Shown: one piece after another, positions 8,745 through 17,322 of the stretch
Layout of the letters: each line of letters opens with the position of its first letter
Position numbering within the stretch: position 1 is the stretch's first letter
NCBI GenBank assembly: GCA_900104855.1
Contig: FNSS01000001.1
Coordinates: 4,960,001 to 5,024,000, forward strand
Direction: 5' to 3'
Length of the DNA: 64,000 nt
Source of the DNA: Rhizobiales bacterium GAS188
GTDB taxonomy: Bacteria > Pseudomonadota > Alphaproteobacteria > Rhizobiales > Beijerinckiaceae
Translations under genes and position numbers: made by a program
The notes under the pieces: model-generated
Seen by the model: the letters and a program-made list of their open reading frames with translations, nothing else
Told to the model about the DNA's origin: nothing
Database searches by the model: none

Positions 8745-9548
8745 ATGCTGACTGAGACGCAGATCCGCGCCGCCGCGACGCGGCTCGATCAGGCCGAAAA
8801 GACGCGCACGCAGATCGGCCAGCTATCGATCGAGCATCCGGGCATGACGATCGCGGAGGCCTATGCGATCCAGAGTGCCTGGGTCGAGCACAAGGTCTCG
8901 CAGGGGCGGGTTGTGCGTGGCCATAAGATCGGCCTGACGTCGAAGGCCATGCAATCGGCGCTCGGCATCGACGAGCCGGATTCCGGCATTCTCTTCGACG
9001 ACATGTTCTTCAGCGATGGCGGCAATGTGCCGACCGAGCGCTTCATCGCCACGCGGGTCGAGGCGGAGCTCGCCTTCGTCATGAAGTCGCGCCTCGCCGG
9101 ACCTGCCTGCACGATCTTCGACGTCCTCAACGCCACCGACTTCGTGGTGCCGGCGCTCGAGATCCTCGATACCCGCATCGAGCGCATCGATGCCAAGACC
9201 AAGGCGACGCGCAAGATCGTCGACACCATCGCCGATAACGCCGCCAATGCCGGCATCGTGGTCGGCGGCCGGCCCTTCCGGCCGCTCGACGCCGATCTGC
9301 GCTGGATCGGCGCCTTGTGCTATCGCAACGGTGTCCTCGAGGAGACCGGGATCGCGGCCGGCGTCCTCAATCACCCGGCGAACGGCATCGCCTGGCTCGC
9401 CAACAAGCTCAGCCCGCTCGGCCTTGCCCTCGAGCCCGGCCAGATCGTGCTGTCCGGTTCCTTCATCCGGCCGATCGAGACACGGCGCGGCGACACCATC
9501 CAGGCGGATTACGGGCCGTACGGAATGGTGAGTTGTTACTTTGCGTGA
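8745..9548 (+). CDS. hpaH: 2-oxo-hept-4-ene-1,7-dioate hydratase
   Basis: This is a 267-residue FAH-fold hydratase, very close in pattern to HpaH/HpcG: GHKIGLTSKAMQ, DSGILFDDMFF, then RVEAELAFVM with metal-binding Glu residues and the conserved ALEILDTRI. HpaH hydrates 2-oxo-hept-4-ene-1,7-dioate in homoprotocatechuate degradation. It follows the hydroxylase and precedes another FAH-fold protein. No homoprotocatechuate ring-cleavage dioxygenase or semialdehyde dehydrogenase accompanies it in the window, so the exact pathway is not proven. Confidence 0.85.
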   Translation: MLTETQIRAAATRLDQAEKTRTQIGQLSIEHPGMTIAEAYAIQSAWVEHKVSQGRVVRGHKIGLTSKAMQSALGIDEPDSGILFDDMFFSDGGNVPTERFIATRVEAELAFVMKSRLAGPACTIFDVLNATDFVVPALEILDTRIERIDAKTKATRKIVDTIADNAANAGIVVGGRPFRPLDADLRWIGALCYRNGVLEETGIAAGVLNHPANGIAWLANKLSPLGLALEPGQIVLSGSFIRPIETRRGDTIQADYGPYGMVSCYFA

Positions 9549-9549
9549 G

Positions 9550-9688
9550 GAGTGAATAGTGAAAAGTGAATTTGGCGAATAGCGAATGGCGAGTAGCGAG
9601 TAGCTATGCGTTCACTGCTCACTACTCACTACTCACTACTCACTATTCACTACGCGCTATTCGCCACTCGCTACTCGCCACTCGCCAC
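9550..9688. repeat. Heptad-period quasi-palindromic repeat
   Basis: About 140 bases with a seven-base period. The left half is built of units such as GCGAATA, GCGAGTA and GTGAATA, and the right half of their complements (ACTCACT, ATTCGCC, ACTCGCC). The whole forms a long imperfect hairpin between the hydratase and the FAH-family gene. It would shape the polycistronic mRNA or attenuate the downstream gene. It contains no coding signal. Confidence 0.85.
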
Positions 9689-9705
9689 AACATCGGACCC
9701 ACCTC

Positions 9706-10587
9706 ATGAACACTCACGGTCGTCTGGCCACTTTCAGCGTCGCCGGCGAAACTCGCTACGGCCTCGTCAGCGAGACGGGCGTCGTCGACCTGACGGGGCG
9801 CTTTGCCGACCGCTACCCGACCTTGCGCCAGGCGATCGCGGATGGCGCCCTGCCGCGCCTTGTCGAGGAGGGCGCACGCCATGCGCCGGATTTCGGGCTC
9901 GATGCCGTCGGCTGGCGGCCGCCGGTTCCGGGTCCTGAGAAGATCATATGCATCGGGGTCAATTATCCCAACCGCAACGCGGAGTACAAGGACGGCCAGG
10001 CGGCGCCGCAATATCCCAGCATGTTCTTGCGCACCGAACGCTCCTTCGTTGGCCATGAGGTGCCGCTGGTGCGCCCGCGCGCTTCAGCCCAGCTCGATTA
10101 TGAGGGCGAGCTCGTGCTCGTCATCGGCAAGGCTGGTCGCCATATCGCCGAGACCGACGCGCTCTCCCATGTGGCGGCGCTCACCTTGTGCAATGAGGGT
10201 ACGCTGCGCGACTGGGTGCGGCATGCCAAATTCAACGTCACGCAGGGCAAGAATTTCGAGGCGAGCGGCAGTCTCGGCCCCTGGCTCGTGCCTTATGCGG
10301 ATGAGGCGCAGATCGCCGATATCCGGCTGTCCACCAAGGTGAACGGCGAGCAGCGCCAGGATGACCGCACCAGCCGCCTGATCTTCGGCTTCCGCTATCT
10401 GATCGCCTATATCTCGACCTTCACCACCCTCGTACCGGGCGACGTCATCGTCACCGGCACGCCGACAGGAGCAGGGGCGAGGTTCGATCCGCCGCGTTAC
10501 CTGAAGCCCGGCGACGTGATCGAGGTCGAGGCCGCGGGCGTCGGGCGGTTGCGCAACGGCGTCGTCGACGAGGCGCCGGCCGCTTGA
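9706..10587 (+). CDS. Fumarylacetoacetate hydrolase family protein
   Basis: This is a 293-residue protein with an N-terminal accessory region (about 1-75) and a C-terminal FAH domain. Visible are KIICIGVNYPNRNAEYK, the metal ligands in DYEGELVLVIGK, and the terminal GDVIVTGTPTGAGARFDPP. Family members hydrolyse, decarboxylate or isomerise beta-diketo or 2-oxo acids (HpaG, YcgM, acylpyruvase). Lying beside HpaH it is a plausible isomerase/decarboxylase of the same pathway, but an acylpyruvate hydrolase is equally compatible with the motifs. Confidence 0.85.
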   Translation: MNTHGRLATFSVAGETRYGLVSETGVVDLTGRFADRYPTLRQAIADGALPRLVEEGARHAPDFGLDAVGWRPPVPGPEKIICIGVNYPNRNAEYKDGQAAPQYPSMFLRTERSFVGHEVPLVRPRASAQLDYEGELVLVIGKAGRHIAETDALSHVAALTLCNEGTLRDWVRHAKFNVTQGKNFEASGSLGPWLVPYADEAQIADIRLSTKVNGEQRQDDRTSRLIFGFRYLIAYISTFTTLVPGDVIVTGTPTGAGARFDPPRYLKPGDVIEVEAAGVGRLRNGVVDEAPAA

Positions 10588-10713
10588 TCTCGGCCAATGC
10601 CGGCTCGCCGCGTGGACCAATGTCTTGAACCTGGCGGCTTCGACGCGATATGAGGCTTAGAGGCAGTATGAGCCGCCGCCGGGCTGCCGCGATCCGTCAA
10701 CCCGAGCATCATC

Positions 10714-11280
10714 ATGACCTCAACCATCGACCTTCTCTCCGTGCGCCGCTCCGTCGGCCCGAATTTCCTCGGTGAGCCCGGCCCCTCGTCGGCGCAGCTC
10801 GACACGCTCCTGAAGATCGGCTCGCGCGTGCCCGATCACGGCAAGCTTGCGCCGTGGCGTTTCATCGTCTTCGAGGGAGCGGCCCGCGACAAGGCCGGCG
10901 AGCTGATCGCCCGTCATTTCGCCGAAGCCAATCCGGGCAGCGATGCGAGCCGGATCGCTGCCGAGCGCAGCCGTCTGTCGCGTGCCCCGCTCGTCATCGG
11001 CGTCGTCAGCCGTGCGGCCCCCCATCCCAAGATCCCCGATTGGGAGCAGGTGCTCTCGGCGGGAGCGGTGTGCATGAACCTGGTGACGGCCGCCCATGCG
11101 CTGGGCTTCTCAGCGTCATGGATCACGGAATGGTACGCCTATGACAGGCGCGTGCTCGCGGCTCTCGGCCTTTCGCCGCAGGAGCGCATGGCAGGCTTCG
11201 TGCATATCGGCACCGCCACCTCCCCGTCACCCGATCGGCCGCGCCCGGCGCTGGAGCAGATCGTGACGCGCTTCAGCTGA
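10714..11280 (+). CDS. Nitroreductase family protein
   Basis: This is a 188-residue FMN-dependent oxidoreductase. RRSVGPNFL and SRVPDHGKLAPWRFIV bind FMN phosphate, and the late GFSASWITEWYAYD is typical of the YdjA/RutE branch. It reduces nitro, quinone or enone groups with NAD(P)H. It lies between the FAH-family gene and a flavin reductase on the same strand, so it may belong to the catabolic unit, although the 126-base gap before it leaves room for an independent promoter. Confidence 0.83.
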   Translation: MTSTIDLLSVRRSVGPNFLGEPGPSSAQLDTLLKIGSRVPDHGKLAPWRFIVFEGAARDKAGELIARHFAEANPGSDASRIAAERSRLSRAPLVIGVVSRAAPHPKIPDWEQVLSAGAVCMNLVTAAHALGFSASWITEWYAYDRRVLAALGLSPQERMAGFVHIGTATSPSPDRPRPALEQIVTRFS

Positions 11281-11364
11281 GGCGCGCCGCGGCAGAGGCT
11301 GGAGGCTTTCCCTATCCTGTCGTTCCGGCATAAGCAGATCCACCTGCAACCGAAGGGCAACGCC

Positions 11365-11967
11365 TTGTTCTACCGCACCGACACCAATGATCACGGCCTT
11401 CCCCATAATCCCTTCAAGGCGATCGTGGCCCCTCGGCCGATCGGCTGGATCAGCGCCATGAGCCGCAAGGGCGAGATCAATCTCTCGCCCTATTCCTATT
11501 TCAACGCCATCGGCGACCGGCCGCCGATGGTGGTGTTCTCCTCCGAGGGCATGAAGGACGCCGCAAGCTTCGCCGAGGAGACCGGCGAGTTCGTCTGCAA
11601 TTTCGTCACTTACGAGTTGCGCGAGAAGATGAACCTGACTTCGGCGCCCCTGCCGCGCGGCGAGAACGAGATGGCCTTTGCGGGGCTGACGCCGGCCCCT
11701 TCGATGCTGGTCAAGCCGCCGCGCGTCGCCGAGGCACCTGCGGCGCTCGAATGCAAGCTATTGCAGATCGTGCGGCCGCAACCGCTGAATGGCGGGCCGG
11801 CCAGCAACCACGTCGTCATCGGCCAAGTGGTCGGCGTGCATATCGACGAGAAGTTCCTGAAGAACGGGCGCTTCGACACGCTCGCCGCCCATCCGATCAT
11901 GCGCATGGGCTATCACGACTACGCGGTCGGCACCGAAGGCTTCACGATGGTGCGCCCGGGCGGTTAG
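11365..11967 (+). CDS. Flavin reductase-like domain protein
   Basis: This is a 200-residue FMN-binding split-barrel protein. Characteristic are IVAPRPIGWISAMSRKGEINLSP-type residues at the start of the domain, SYFNAIGDRPPMVVFS, and a C-terminal IGQVVGVHIDE. It supplies reduced flavin or acts as a small flavin oxidoreductase. The start is TTG at 11365 with GAAGGG nine bases upstream; no better ATG exists before the conserved domain. Its stop overlaps the end of the convergent lyase gene by four bases. Confidence 0.8.
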   Translation: MFYRTDTNDHGLPHNPFKAIVAPRPIGWISAMSRKGEINLSPYSYFNAIGDRPPMVVFSSEGMKDAASFAEETGEFVCNFVTYELREKMNLTSAPLPRGENEMAFAGLTPAPSMLVKPPRVAEAPAALECKLLQIVRPQPLNGGPASNHVVIGQVVGVHIDEKFLKNGRFDTLAAHPIMRMGYHDYAVGTEGFTMVRPGG

Positions 11968-12845
11968 ACGATCCTCGCCGCCTTGGCGGCCGCAAGCAAC
12001 CTCTCGGCGCGCTTGATATGCGGGCGGTCGATCATCTCGCCGTCGACGCCGATGACGCCGAGATCGGGATTGGCCGCGAAGGCGTCGACGATGGCCCGAG
12101 CCCGCGCGATCGCGTCCTTCGAGGGGGTGAAGGCCGTATTGATCGCGCCGACCTGGTCGGGGTGGATGGCAAGCTTGCCGGTGAAGCCGTCGCGCCGCGC
12201 CGCCTGGCACTCGGCTTCGAGGGCTGCCTTGTCGCGGAAATTGGTGAAGACCGTGTCGATCGGCGCGATCTCGGCGGCGGACGCGGCGAACAAGGCGAGC
12301 GCCCGGGCCAGTCGGTAAGGATCCGTATAGGTCCCGTCGGTCAGGCGGTTGGTCAAGGCGCCGACATCGGCGGACAGATCCTCCGCGCCCCAGCTCAAGC
12401 CCGACAGGCGCCCGCTCGATCCGGCATAGCTCCCCATGGTGAACAGGGCCGCGGCGCTCTCGGTGGCGATCGGCAGGATGAGGATCGCGCCGTCGGGCAG
12501 ATCGTTCTCGGCCTCGCGCACGGCGAGCTTCGTCGAAAGATGCATGATGTCCTGGCCGCCGCGCGCCTTCGGCAGCATGACGCCGTCCGGCTGGGCCGGA
12601 ATCACCGTATCGAGATCGGCATCGATCAGGCCGGAATCGAGCGGATTGACCCGCACATAGATGAGGGGGCGGCGCTTCTCCTTGCGAGCCGCTTCGATCG
12701 CTCGGCGCACCGTCTGGCGCGCCTTCTCCTTGCCTGAGGGTGCGACCGAATCTTCGAGGTCGAGGATCAGCGCATCGGCGCCGGAGGCCATCGCCTTGGT
12801 GAATTTCCGTTCGCTGTCGCCGGGGACGAAGAGCAGGGAACGCAT
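11964..12845 (-). CDS. CoA-ester lyase / HpcH-HpaI aldolase family (CitE-like)
   Basis: This is a 293-residue TIM-barrel enzyme: MRSLLFVPGDSERKF, DALILDLEDSV, LPKARGGQD, the metal Glu region in LILPIATESAAALF, GLSWGAEDLSADVG and KLAIHPDQV. These are the CitE-like / malyl-CoA lyase motifs. The same Pfam family (PF03328) contains the HpaI aldolase that completes homoprotocatechuate catabolism, so it may cleave a hydroxy-oxo acid or a CoA ester from the neighbouring pathway. It lies on the opposite strand, hence is not part of the same transcript. Confidence 0.82.
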   Translation of the reverse strand: MRSLLFVPGDSERKFTKAMASGADALILDLEDSVAPSGKEKARQTVRRAIEAARKEKRRPLIYVRVNPLDSGLIDADLDTVIPAQPDGVMLPKARGGQDIMHLSTKLAVREAENDLPDGAILILPIATESAAALFTMGSYAGSSGRLSGLSWGAEDLSADVGALTNRLTDGTYTDPYRLARALALFAASAAEIAPIDTVFTNFRDKAALEAECQAARRDGFTGKLAIHPDQVGAINTAFTPSKDAIARARAIVDAFAANPDLGVIGVDGEMIDRPHIKRAERLLAAAKAARIV

Positions 12846-12960
12846 GGAATTAGGATCCTCATGGCTGCCACGCGGACCGGCCTTCGCCAGGTCACGCCCA
12901 TCGTGGATGGGTCAGGCGGCCGAAATTTGCAAGGACCCAAGATCATTTGGGCGCAGGCGC

Positions 12961-13169
12961 TCACCTCTCCCCTTGTGGGAGAGGTCGGGTTCGAAGAGCG
13001 AAGCGATGAGAAGCCGGGTGAGGGGGGCAGCGCCGGCTGCGGGAGTCCTCACCTCGCTCTGGAATGCTTGCCCTGACAAGGCTTACCAACCAAGGCAGGA
13101 GCTGCCCCCCCTCACCCGATCCTCGCCTGGCGGCTCGGATCGACCTCTCCCGCAAGGGGAGAGGTGAGG
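12961..13169. repeat. Dispersed palindromic repeat (family A, full-length copy)
   Basis: About 210 bases bounded by inverted arms containing CACCTCTCCCCTTG and its complement, with inner inverted segments CTGCCCCCCCTCACCC / GGGTGAGGGGGGCAG. It fills the 336-base gap between the lyase and the OmpA-domain gene. A homologous copy in the opposite orientation, interrupted by an IS110 element, lies at 34507-34562 plus 35881-36027. No coding potential was seen. It resembles REP/BIME-like intergenic elements of Hyphomicrobiales. Confidence 0.85.
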
Positions 13170-13181
13170 ACGCGCGCGAAT

Positions 13182-14186
13182 TCACCGCGGGATCAGTTCA
13201 ACCCTGCGGTTCTTGGCGCGGCCGTCCTCGCTGGCATTCGAGGCGACCGGGGCTTGCAGGCCGACCCCGCTCGCGGCCATCCGGCCCCCCTGGATTCCGT
13301 AGGTATGGGCGAGATCGGCAACGACGGCAGCGGCCCGCGCCTTCGATAGCTGCATGTTGAAGTCGAAGCCTCCGACATTGTCGGTGTGGCCGATCACGTA
13401 AACACTCTCTGTCGGATTATCCTTCAAGAACTTGCCGATCTCGTCGAGGCTCGGGCGCGATTCGGGCTTGATGCTCGCCTTGTTGAAGTCGAACAGGATT
13501 CCGTAGAGCGCCACCTTGCCGTTGCTGTCGAGCTCCTTGCTGATCTCTGCGGCCGAGACGACCACCATGCGATCCTTGAGCTCGCCGACCTGGAGCGTGT
13601 CCAAACGGACCATGACCTGGCCCTTCTGGGGAGAGAATTTCGGCTCGTAGCCATCCTGATACTCGACGATGTAGAGCGCGATGTAGGTCTTCGCCGCGCC
13701 GTCCTCCTTGACGGCCGCCACGTAGCGCGCCTCGTCCTCGCTATAGCCCCAGATCTGGGTTCCCGGCCCCTTGCTCTCGAAGTAAGATCCGAGCCTGCCG
13801 GTGTCAGCCTGCTTCGCCTCGAACAGCAGCTTGTAGCCTTTCGCCGCGAGGTCGGCCTTGTAGTTGCGGAACACCTCGGCCGAGGAGGGGCCCTTCGGAA
13901 CCGCATAGACGTTTTCGGCGAGACGTCCCTCGAGGTTCAGCGAAGCCTCGAACTTGTCCGTCATGGTCCCATTCTCGTCCCTGGCGGTCTTGCCCGTCGG
14001 CAGCGTGTACTCGGCGAAGTCGCGCTTCTCGCACATGACGATCGAGGAGTTTTCGAAGCGCTTCAGGCCGCCTGGATCCTGGCAGCCGGCAGCGTCTGCT
14101 GCGCGAGCAAGGGAAGCGAGCGGGGTGCAGGCGATCAGGGCGGCCAGCGCCATCATCGCGCGTCGAGCAAAGCCGGAAGCCAACAT
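13182..14186 (-). CDS. OmpA-domain outer-membrane/periplasmic protein
   Basis: This is a 334-residue protein. The start at 14186 is chosen for the GGAG eight bases upstream and the signal peptide that follows (MLASGFARRAMMALAALIA, cleavage near ARA). The middle is an unassigned domain rich in Lys/Glu. The last 120 residues form an OmpA-like peptidoglycan-binding domain: LYGILFDFNKASIKPES, VIGHTDNVGGFDFN, LSKARAAAVV and RAKNRRVELI. It probably anchors the outer membrane or a lipoprotein-like domain to the cell wall. No beta-barrel is evident. Confidence 0.85.
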   Translation of the reverse strand: MLASGFARRAMMALAALIACTPLASLARAADAAGCQDPGGLKRFENSSIVMCEKRDFAEYTLPTGKTARDENGTMTDKFEASLNLEGRLAENVYAVPKGPSSAEVFRNYKADLAAKGYKLLFEAKQADTGRLGSYFESKGPGTQIWGYSEDEARYVAAVKEDGAAKTYIALYIVEYQDGYEPKFSPQKGQVMVRLDTLQVGELKDRMVVVSAAEISKELDSNGKVALYGILFDFNKASIKPESRPSLDEIGKFLKDNPTESVYVIGHTDNVGGFDFNMQLSKARAAAVVADLAHTYGIQGGRMAASGVGLQAPVASNASEDGRAKNRRVELIPR

Positions 14187-14435
14187 CGATATCTCCATAT
14201 GCGGGGGAGAGAGGCGAGGCGGATCACACACCATGATGGCGGCAGCTTGTCATTCCGCCGGCGGCACAGCTGCCATGCGGCCCGCTTTCCGCCGAGCTGG
14301 GTTGCGGCGAGGCGCGCCGAGTTGCCTGTCGAGCTGCGTTGCGTGCCAAATCGGCACATCGTTAACGATTTAGCAACCATTAGTTGTCACGATTCGAAGA
14401 CAGCAATGCTGAGTTGCCGGCCGAAAGGTGACAAG

Positions 14436-14942
14436 ATGAGCTCAGATCACAAGGTGTCCCGGCTTCGACCGGACGGCGGTTATGGCGAGCGGTTCGCCCC
14501 AGGCGCTGAGCTTCCCGCGGAGGGGCTGGTCGAGGAACTGGACAACGTCATGCGTCTTCTGCAGCAGCCGGGCTTCCCGCCGCGCTGCGAAGAAAAGGAT
14601 CGCAGCGCCTCCGAGCTCGATGCTGCACTCGAGATGGTCAAGCGGGCCGCCGAAGCCATGAGCCTGATGGAGGAGCGCTCGCGCCTGGTGCAGACCCGGG
14701 CCGAGGCGCTGGCCGAGCAGGCAAGGCACGACGCGGCACTCGCCAATGAGCGGGCCGCCTCCCTGCAGCGGCGCGTCGTCGTCAGCGAGGCGCGCGCCGA
14801 GGAGCTCGACACCAAGCTGCAGGAGGCCGAAGAGCGTGCCCGAGCCGCCAACGAATGGCTCATCCGCTTCTACGACACCATCATGGGGCATTTCTCGACG
14901 CGCCGGCCGGCGCCGGCGCCGGCGCTGCGCGCTGCCGCCTGA
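14436..14942 (+). CDS. Small coiled-coil protein of unknown function
   Basis: This 168-residue protein starts at an ATG preceded by AAAGGTG. The N-terminus is charged and disordered. Residues about 60-140 are Ala/Glu/Arg-rich with heptad-like spacing (RAEALAEQARHDAALANERAASLQ... kept short), so they should form a coiled coil. A short segment ANEWLIRFYDTIMGHF precedes a Pro/Ala tail. No family was recognised. A possible role in cell organisation is only a guess. The upstream reading frame runs on for about 350 codons, but that part is antisense to the OmpA-domain gene and is not coding. Confidence 0.65.
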   Translation: MSSDHKVSRLRPDGGYGERFAPGAELPAEGLVEELDNVMRLLQQPGFPPRCEEKDRSASELDAALEMVKRAAEAMSLMEERSRLVQTRAEALAEQARHDAALANERAASLQRRVVVSEARAEELDTKLQEAEERARAANEWLIRFYDTIMGHFSTRRPAPAPALRAAA

Positions 14943-14949
14943 CGGCGCC

Positions 14950-15105
14950 TGGGACCGCGGGCATCCTGCCCGCTCTTCGAACGGCAAGGTCTCCACGCCG
15001 GGAAGAGCGGGCAGGATGCCCGCGGTCCCAGGTGGTCGCCTTTCTGCCCGCGCGGCATGCCCGCCGCGCCGTTCGCAAGGGCGGGCAGGATGCCTGCGGT
15101 CCCAG
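14950..15105. repeat. Dispersed inverted repeat (family B), possible bidirectional terminator
   Basis: A perfect 29-base inverted repeat (14950-14978 and 15002-15030; arm begins TGGGACCGCGGGCATCCTGC) is followed by a third partial copy at 15081-15105. It lies between two convergent genes whose stops are at 14942 and 15107. The hairpin is strong enough to end transcription from both sides, but there is no T-run. A relative lies at 23871-23959, also between convergent genes. Confidence 0.8.
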
Positions 15106-15106
15106 A

Positions 15107-15931
15107 TTAGCCCGAACCTTCGATCAGGGCCTTGATCAGCAAGATCTCCGTCGCATGCGTCGTGGTCAGATGCCGCCAGCGATGCTCCGTCATGTCGGGC
15201 GTGCGCTCGGCGATCAGCGACACCAGGCACTCGTCCTCGCCGCCAGGCAGGCGCGCCGCCGCCTCGACCTTGGCGACGATGCGCGGCGACAGCCGCTCCG
15301 GCGCCGAGCCGACATGATAGGTCACGCAGAGCTTCTCCGGATCGCCCTCGACGCGCACCAGAAGCTCTTTGCCGTCGAACAGCGAATGGCCGGCGAACAG
15401 CCCGTCGGGCCGCGCTGTCGTTTCAAAACAACCGAGCGCCCAGCGGCCGAGCGACCGCCCGTCCGCCAGGAAGGCAAAAGCGCTGGACGCAGGCGCCCGC
15501 ACGCGCTCGCTCGCGACATGCAGGTTTGGCGAGGCATCCGCGCTCTTGCGCGCCGTGACCTCGATCTCGACGCGGGCACCCGGCACGGCGAGCGGACTGC
15601 AGACCGTGGTATTGGCGGCGCGAGATGGCCCGATGCGGCGGCGGATCACCGCGGAGACCTCCGCCACATCGGCGGCCTCGGGCACGAAGACGCGCACCCG
15701 CACGATGTCGACGATCGTCGCGCCGGCGTCGGCCATCGCCTTCTCGATCGTGTCGATCGCCTGTTCGGTCTGCGCCGCCGCGCCTTCCGGCATGATGCCG
15801 GTAGCGAAGTCCGTGCCGACCGTTCCGGAGACGAACACGAAGGGCTCGTCCAGCACGGCGCGGCTATAGCCGGCGAGTTCCTCCCAGGGAGAGCCGCTCG
15901 AGATGAAGCGGCGCGTTGCGTGAGGCGTCAT
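15107..15931 (-). CDS. RidA/YjgF domain fused to an SRPBCC-like C-terminal domain
   Basis: This is a 274-residue two-domain protein. Residues 1-130 match the Rid family (FVFVSGTVGTDF, QTEQAIDTIEKAMADAGA, VRVRVFVPEAAD, then NTTVCSPL and VEIEVTARK). In place of the catalytic Arg of RidA there is an Asn (about N107), so imine-deaminase activity is doubtful. Residues about 135-274 have strand/helix patterns and an ending (HATEILLIKALIEG) suggestive of a START/SRPBCC-like ligand-binding domain; this second assignment is weak. The ATG overlaps the stop of the binding-protein gene by four bases, so the two are coupled. Confidence 0.65.
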   Translation of the reverse strand: MTPHATRRFISSGSPWEELAGYSRAVLDEPFVFVSGTVGTDFATGIMPEGAAAQTEQAIDTIEKAMADAGATIVDIVRVRVFVPEAADVAEVSAVIRRRIGPSRAANTTVCSPLAVPGARVEIEVTARKSADASPNLHVASERVRAPASSAFAFLADGRSLGRWALGCFETTARPDGLFAGHSLFDGKELLVRVEGDPEKLCVTYHVGSAPERLSPRIVAKVEAAARLPGGEDECLVSLIAERTPDMTEHRWRHLTTTHATEILLIKALIEGSG

Positions 15932-17082
15932 CTGGGCAGCAAGGTCCAGCCGCTCTTCCCGAGCTGCACCAGCACCCGGGCGCGATCGTCGACGCCATAG
16001 CGTTCGCCCGGCTTGAAGGAATAGACCGCATGCGTGCCGACGACGTCATGCGTGCTCGCCAGCGCATCGCGAAGGGCCGTGCGGAATTCGGGCGTGCCGG
16101 GCTTGGCGACGGCAAGCGCGCGCTTGGCCGCATCGAGGAAGACGAGCCAGCCATCATAGGCATAGGCGCTGAAGGGGTCGGGCGCGACGTCGCCATTGGC
16201 GCGTTGATAGGCCGCCTTGAAGGTCTCGCAGGCGCCGCGGATGGGATTGTCCTGCGGCAGCTGGTCGGCGACCGCGATCGGCCCGGCAGGCGCGATCACG
16301 CCTTGCACGGAGGCGCCGCCGACACGCACGAAATCGGCGTTGATGACCGCATGGGTCGAATAGGCGACACCCTTATAGCCGAGCTGAGCGAGAGCGAGAT
16401 GGGGCGTCGCTCCCGGAGAGCCCGAGCCTCCGGTCAGGACGGCATCGGGCTTTGCCGCCAGCATGCGCAGCGCCTGCGCCGTCACGCTGGTGTCGGCGCG
16501 CGCATAGCTTTCTTTGGCGACGATCTCGATGCCGGCGGCGTCGGCCTGCGGCTTCAAGGCCGAGTAGACGGCATCGCCCCAGGCATCGCCGAAGCCGATA
16601 TAGGCGAGGCGCTTCACGCCCTTCTTCTTCATGTCCTCCACATCGGCCGACAGCATCAGCGGCAGCGGCTGGGAAATGGTGATCATCCATTGGCCGTCCT
16701 CGCCCGGCACGGCGGCCGTCGACAACGATACCAGCGGTACTTTCGCGTCGCGCGAGACCGGCACGATCGCGAACACCGAAGGGGAATCGGGCGGGCTGAA
16801 CAGGATGTCGATATTGCTGTCCTCGATCAGCTTGCGGGCATCCTTCACGGCGACCGTGGTGTCGGTCTGATCGTCGAGGGTGATCAGCTTGATCGTCTCT
16901 GAGCCGACCTGCATCGGCGCCGCAGCGAGCCCTCGCTTATATTGCAGGCCGAGCGAGGAGGCGGGACCCGTCACCGCATTGATGAAGCCGACCGTGATCT
17001 CGGCTCGTGCCGGCGCCAAAGTCACGCCCCACAACATTATGGCAAGGCCAATCCCGTGAAGGCGTCCTCGATGTGTCCGCAT
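15928..17082 (-). CDS. LivK-like periplasmic substrate-binding protein
   Basis: This is a 384-residue type I periplasmic binding protein (Peripla_BP_6). The start at 17082 has GAGGAA eight bases upstream and gives a signal peptide ending APARA. The mature protein begins EITVGFINAVTGPASSLG and contains LITLDDQTD, LIEDSNIDILFSPPDSPS and KRLAYIGFGDAWGDA, typical of branched-chain amino-acid or aromatic-compound binding proteins. No permease or ATPase genes adjoin it. It is followed in an ATGA overlap by the RidA fusion, hinting that its ligand and the Rid protein are metabolically linked. Confidence 0.83.
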   Translation of the reverse strand: MRTHRGRLHGIGLAIMLWGVTLAPARAEITVGFINAVTGPASSLGLQYKRGLAAAPMQVGSETIKLITLDDQTDTTVAVKDARKLIEDSNIDILFSPPDSPSVFAIVPVSRDAKVPLVSLSTAAVPGEDGQWMITISQPLPLMLSADVEDMKKKGVKRLAYIGFGDAWGDAVYSALKPQADAAGIEIVAKESYARADTSVTAQALRMLAAKPDAVLTGGSGSPGATPHLALAQLGYKGVAYSTHAVINADFVRVGGASVQGVIAPAGPIAVADQLPQDNPIRGACETFKAAYQRANGDVAPDPFSAYAYDGWLVFLDAAKRALAVAKPGTPEFRTALRDALASTHDVVGTHAVYSFKPGERYGVDDRARVLVQLGKSGWTLLPR

Positions 17083-17322
17083 ATCGGCTGTTCCTCGCTC
17101 GCTTTTTGGGATGGTCCTTGGATGGGTGAATGAAGAGGCGTGCGCGGCGAGCGTCAAGCTATCTCGGTGCGCATTCTGGGAAATGACCGAAGCCGCGCCG
17201 AATCAGTGGTTTACGCTCTCGCCTGTCTTGCGATAGCTTGAGCCGCAATCGGCGCGTCAGCGCAGCCGCAAACCATCACGAAGCGCCGCCATCTGGCGGG
17301 CACTCATCATCGGAGGTCGATC

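Noticed and set aside
13386-14942. A 518-codon plus-strand frame as a single gene
   Set aside because: Its first two thirds are antisense to the OmpA-domain gene. The real coding part starts at ATG 14436 with its own ribosome-binding site.
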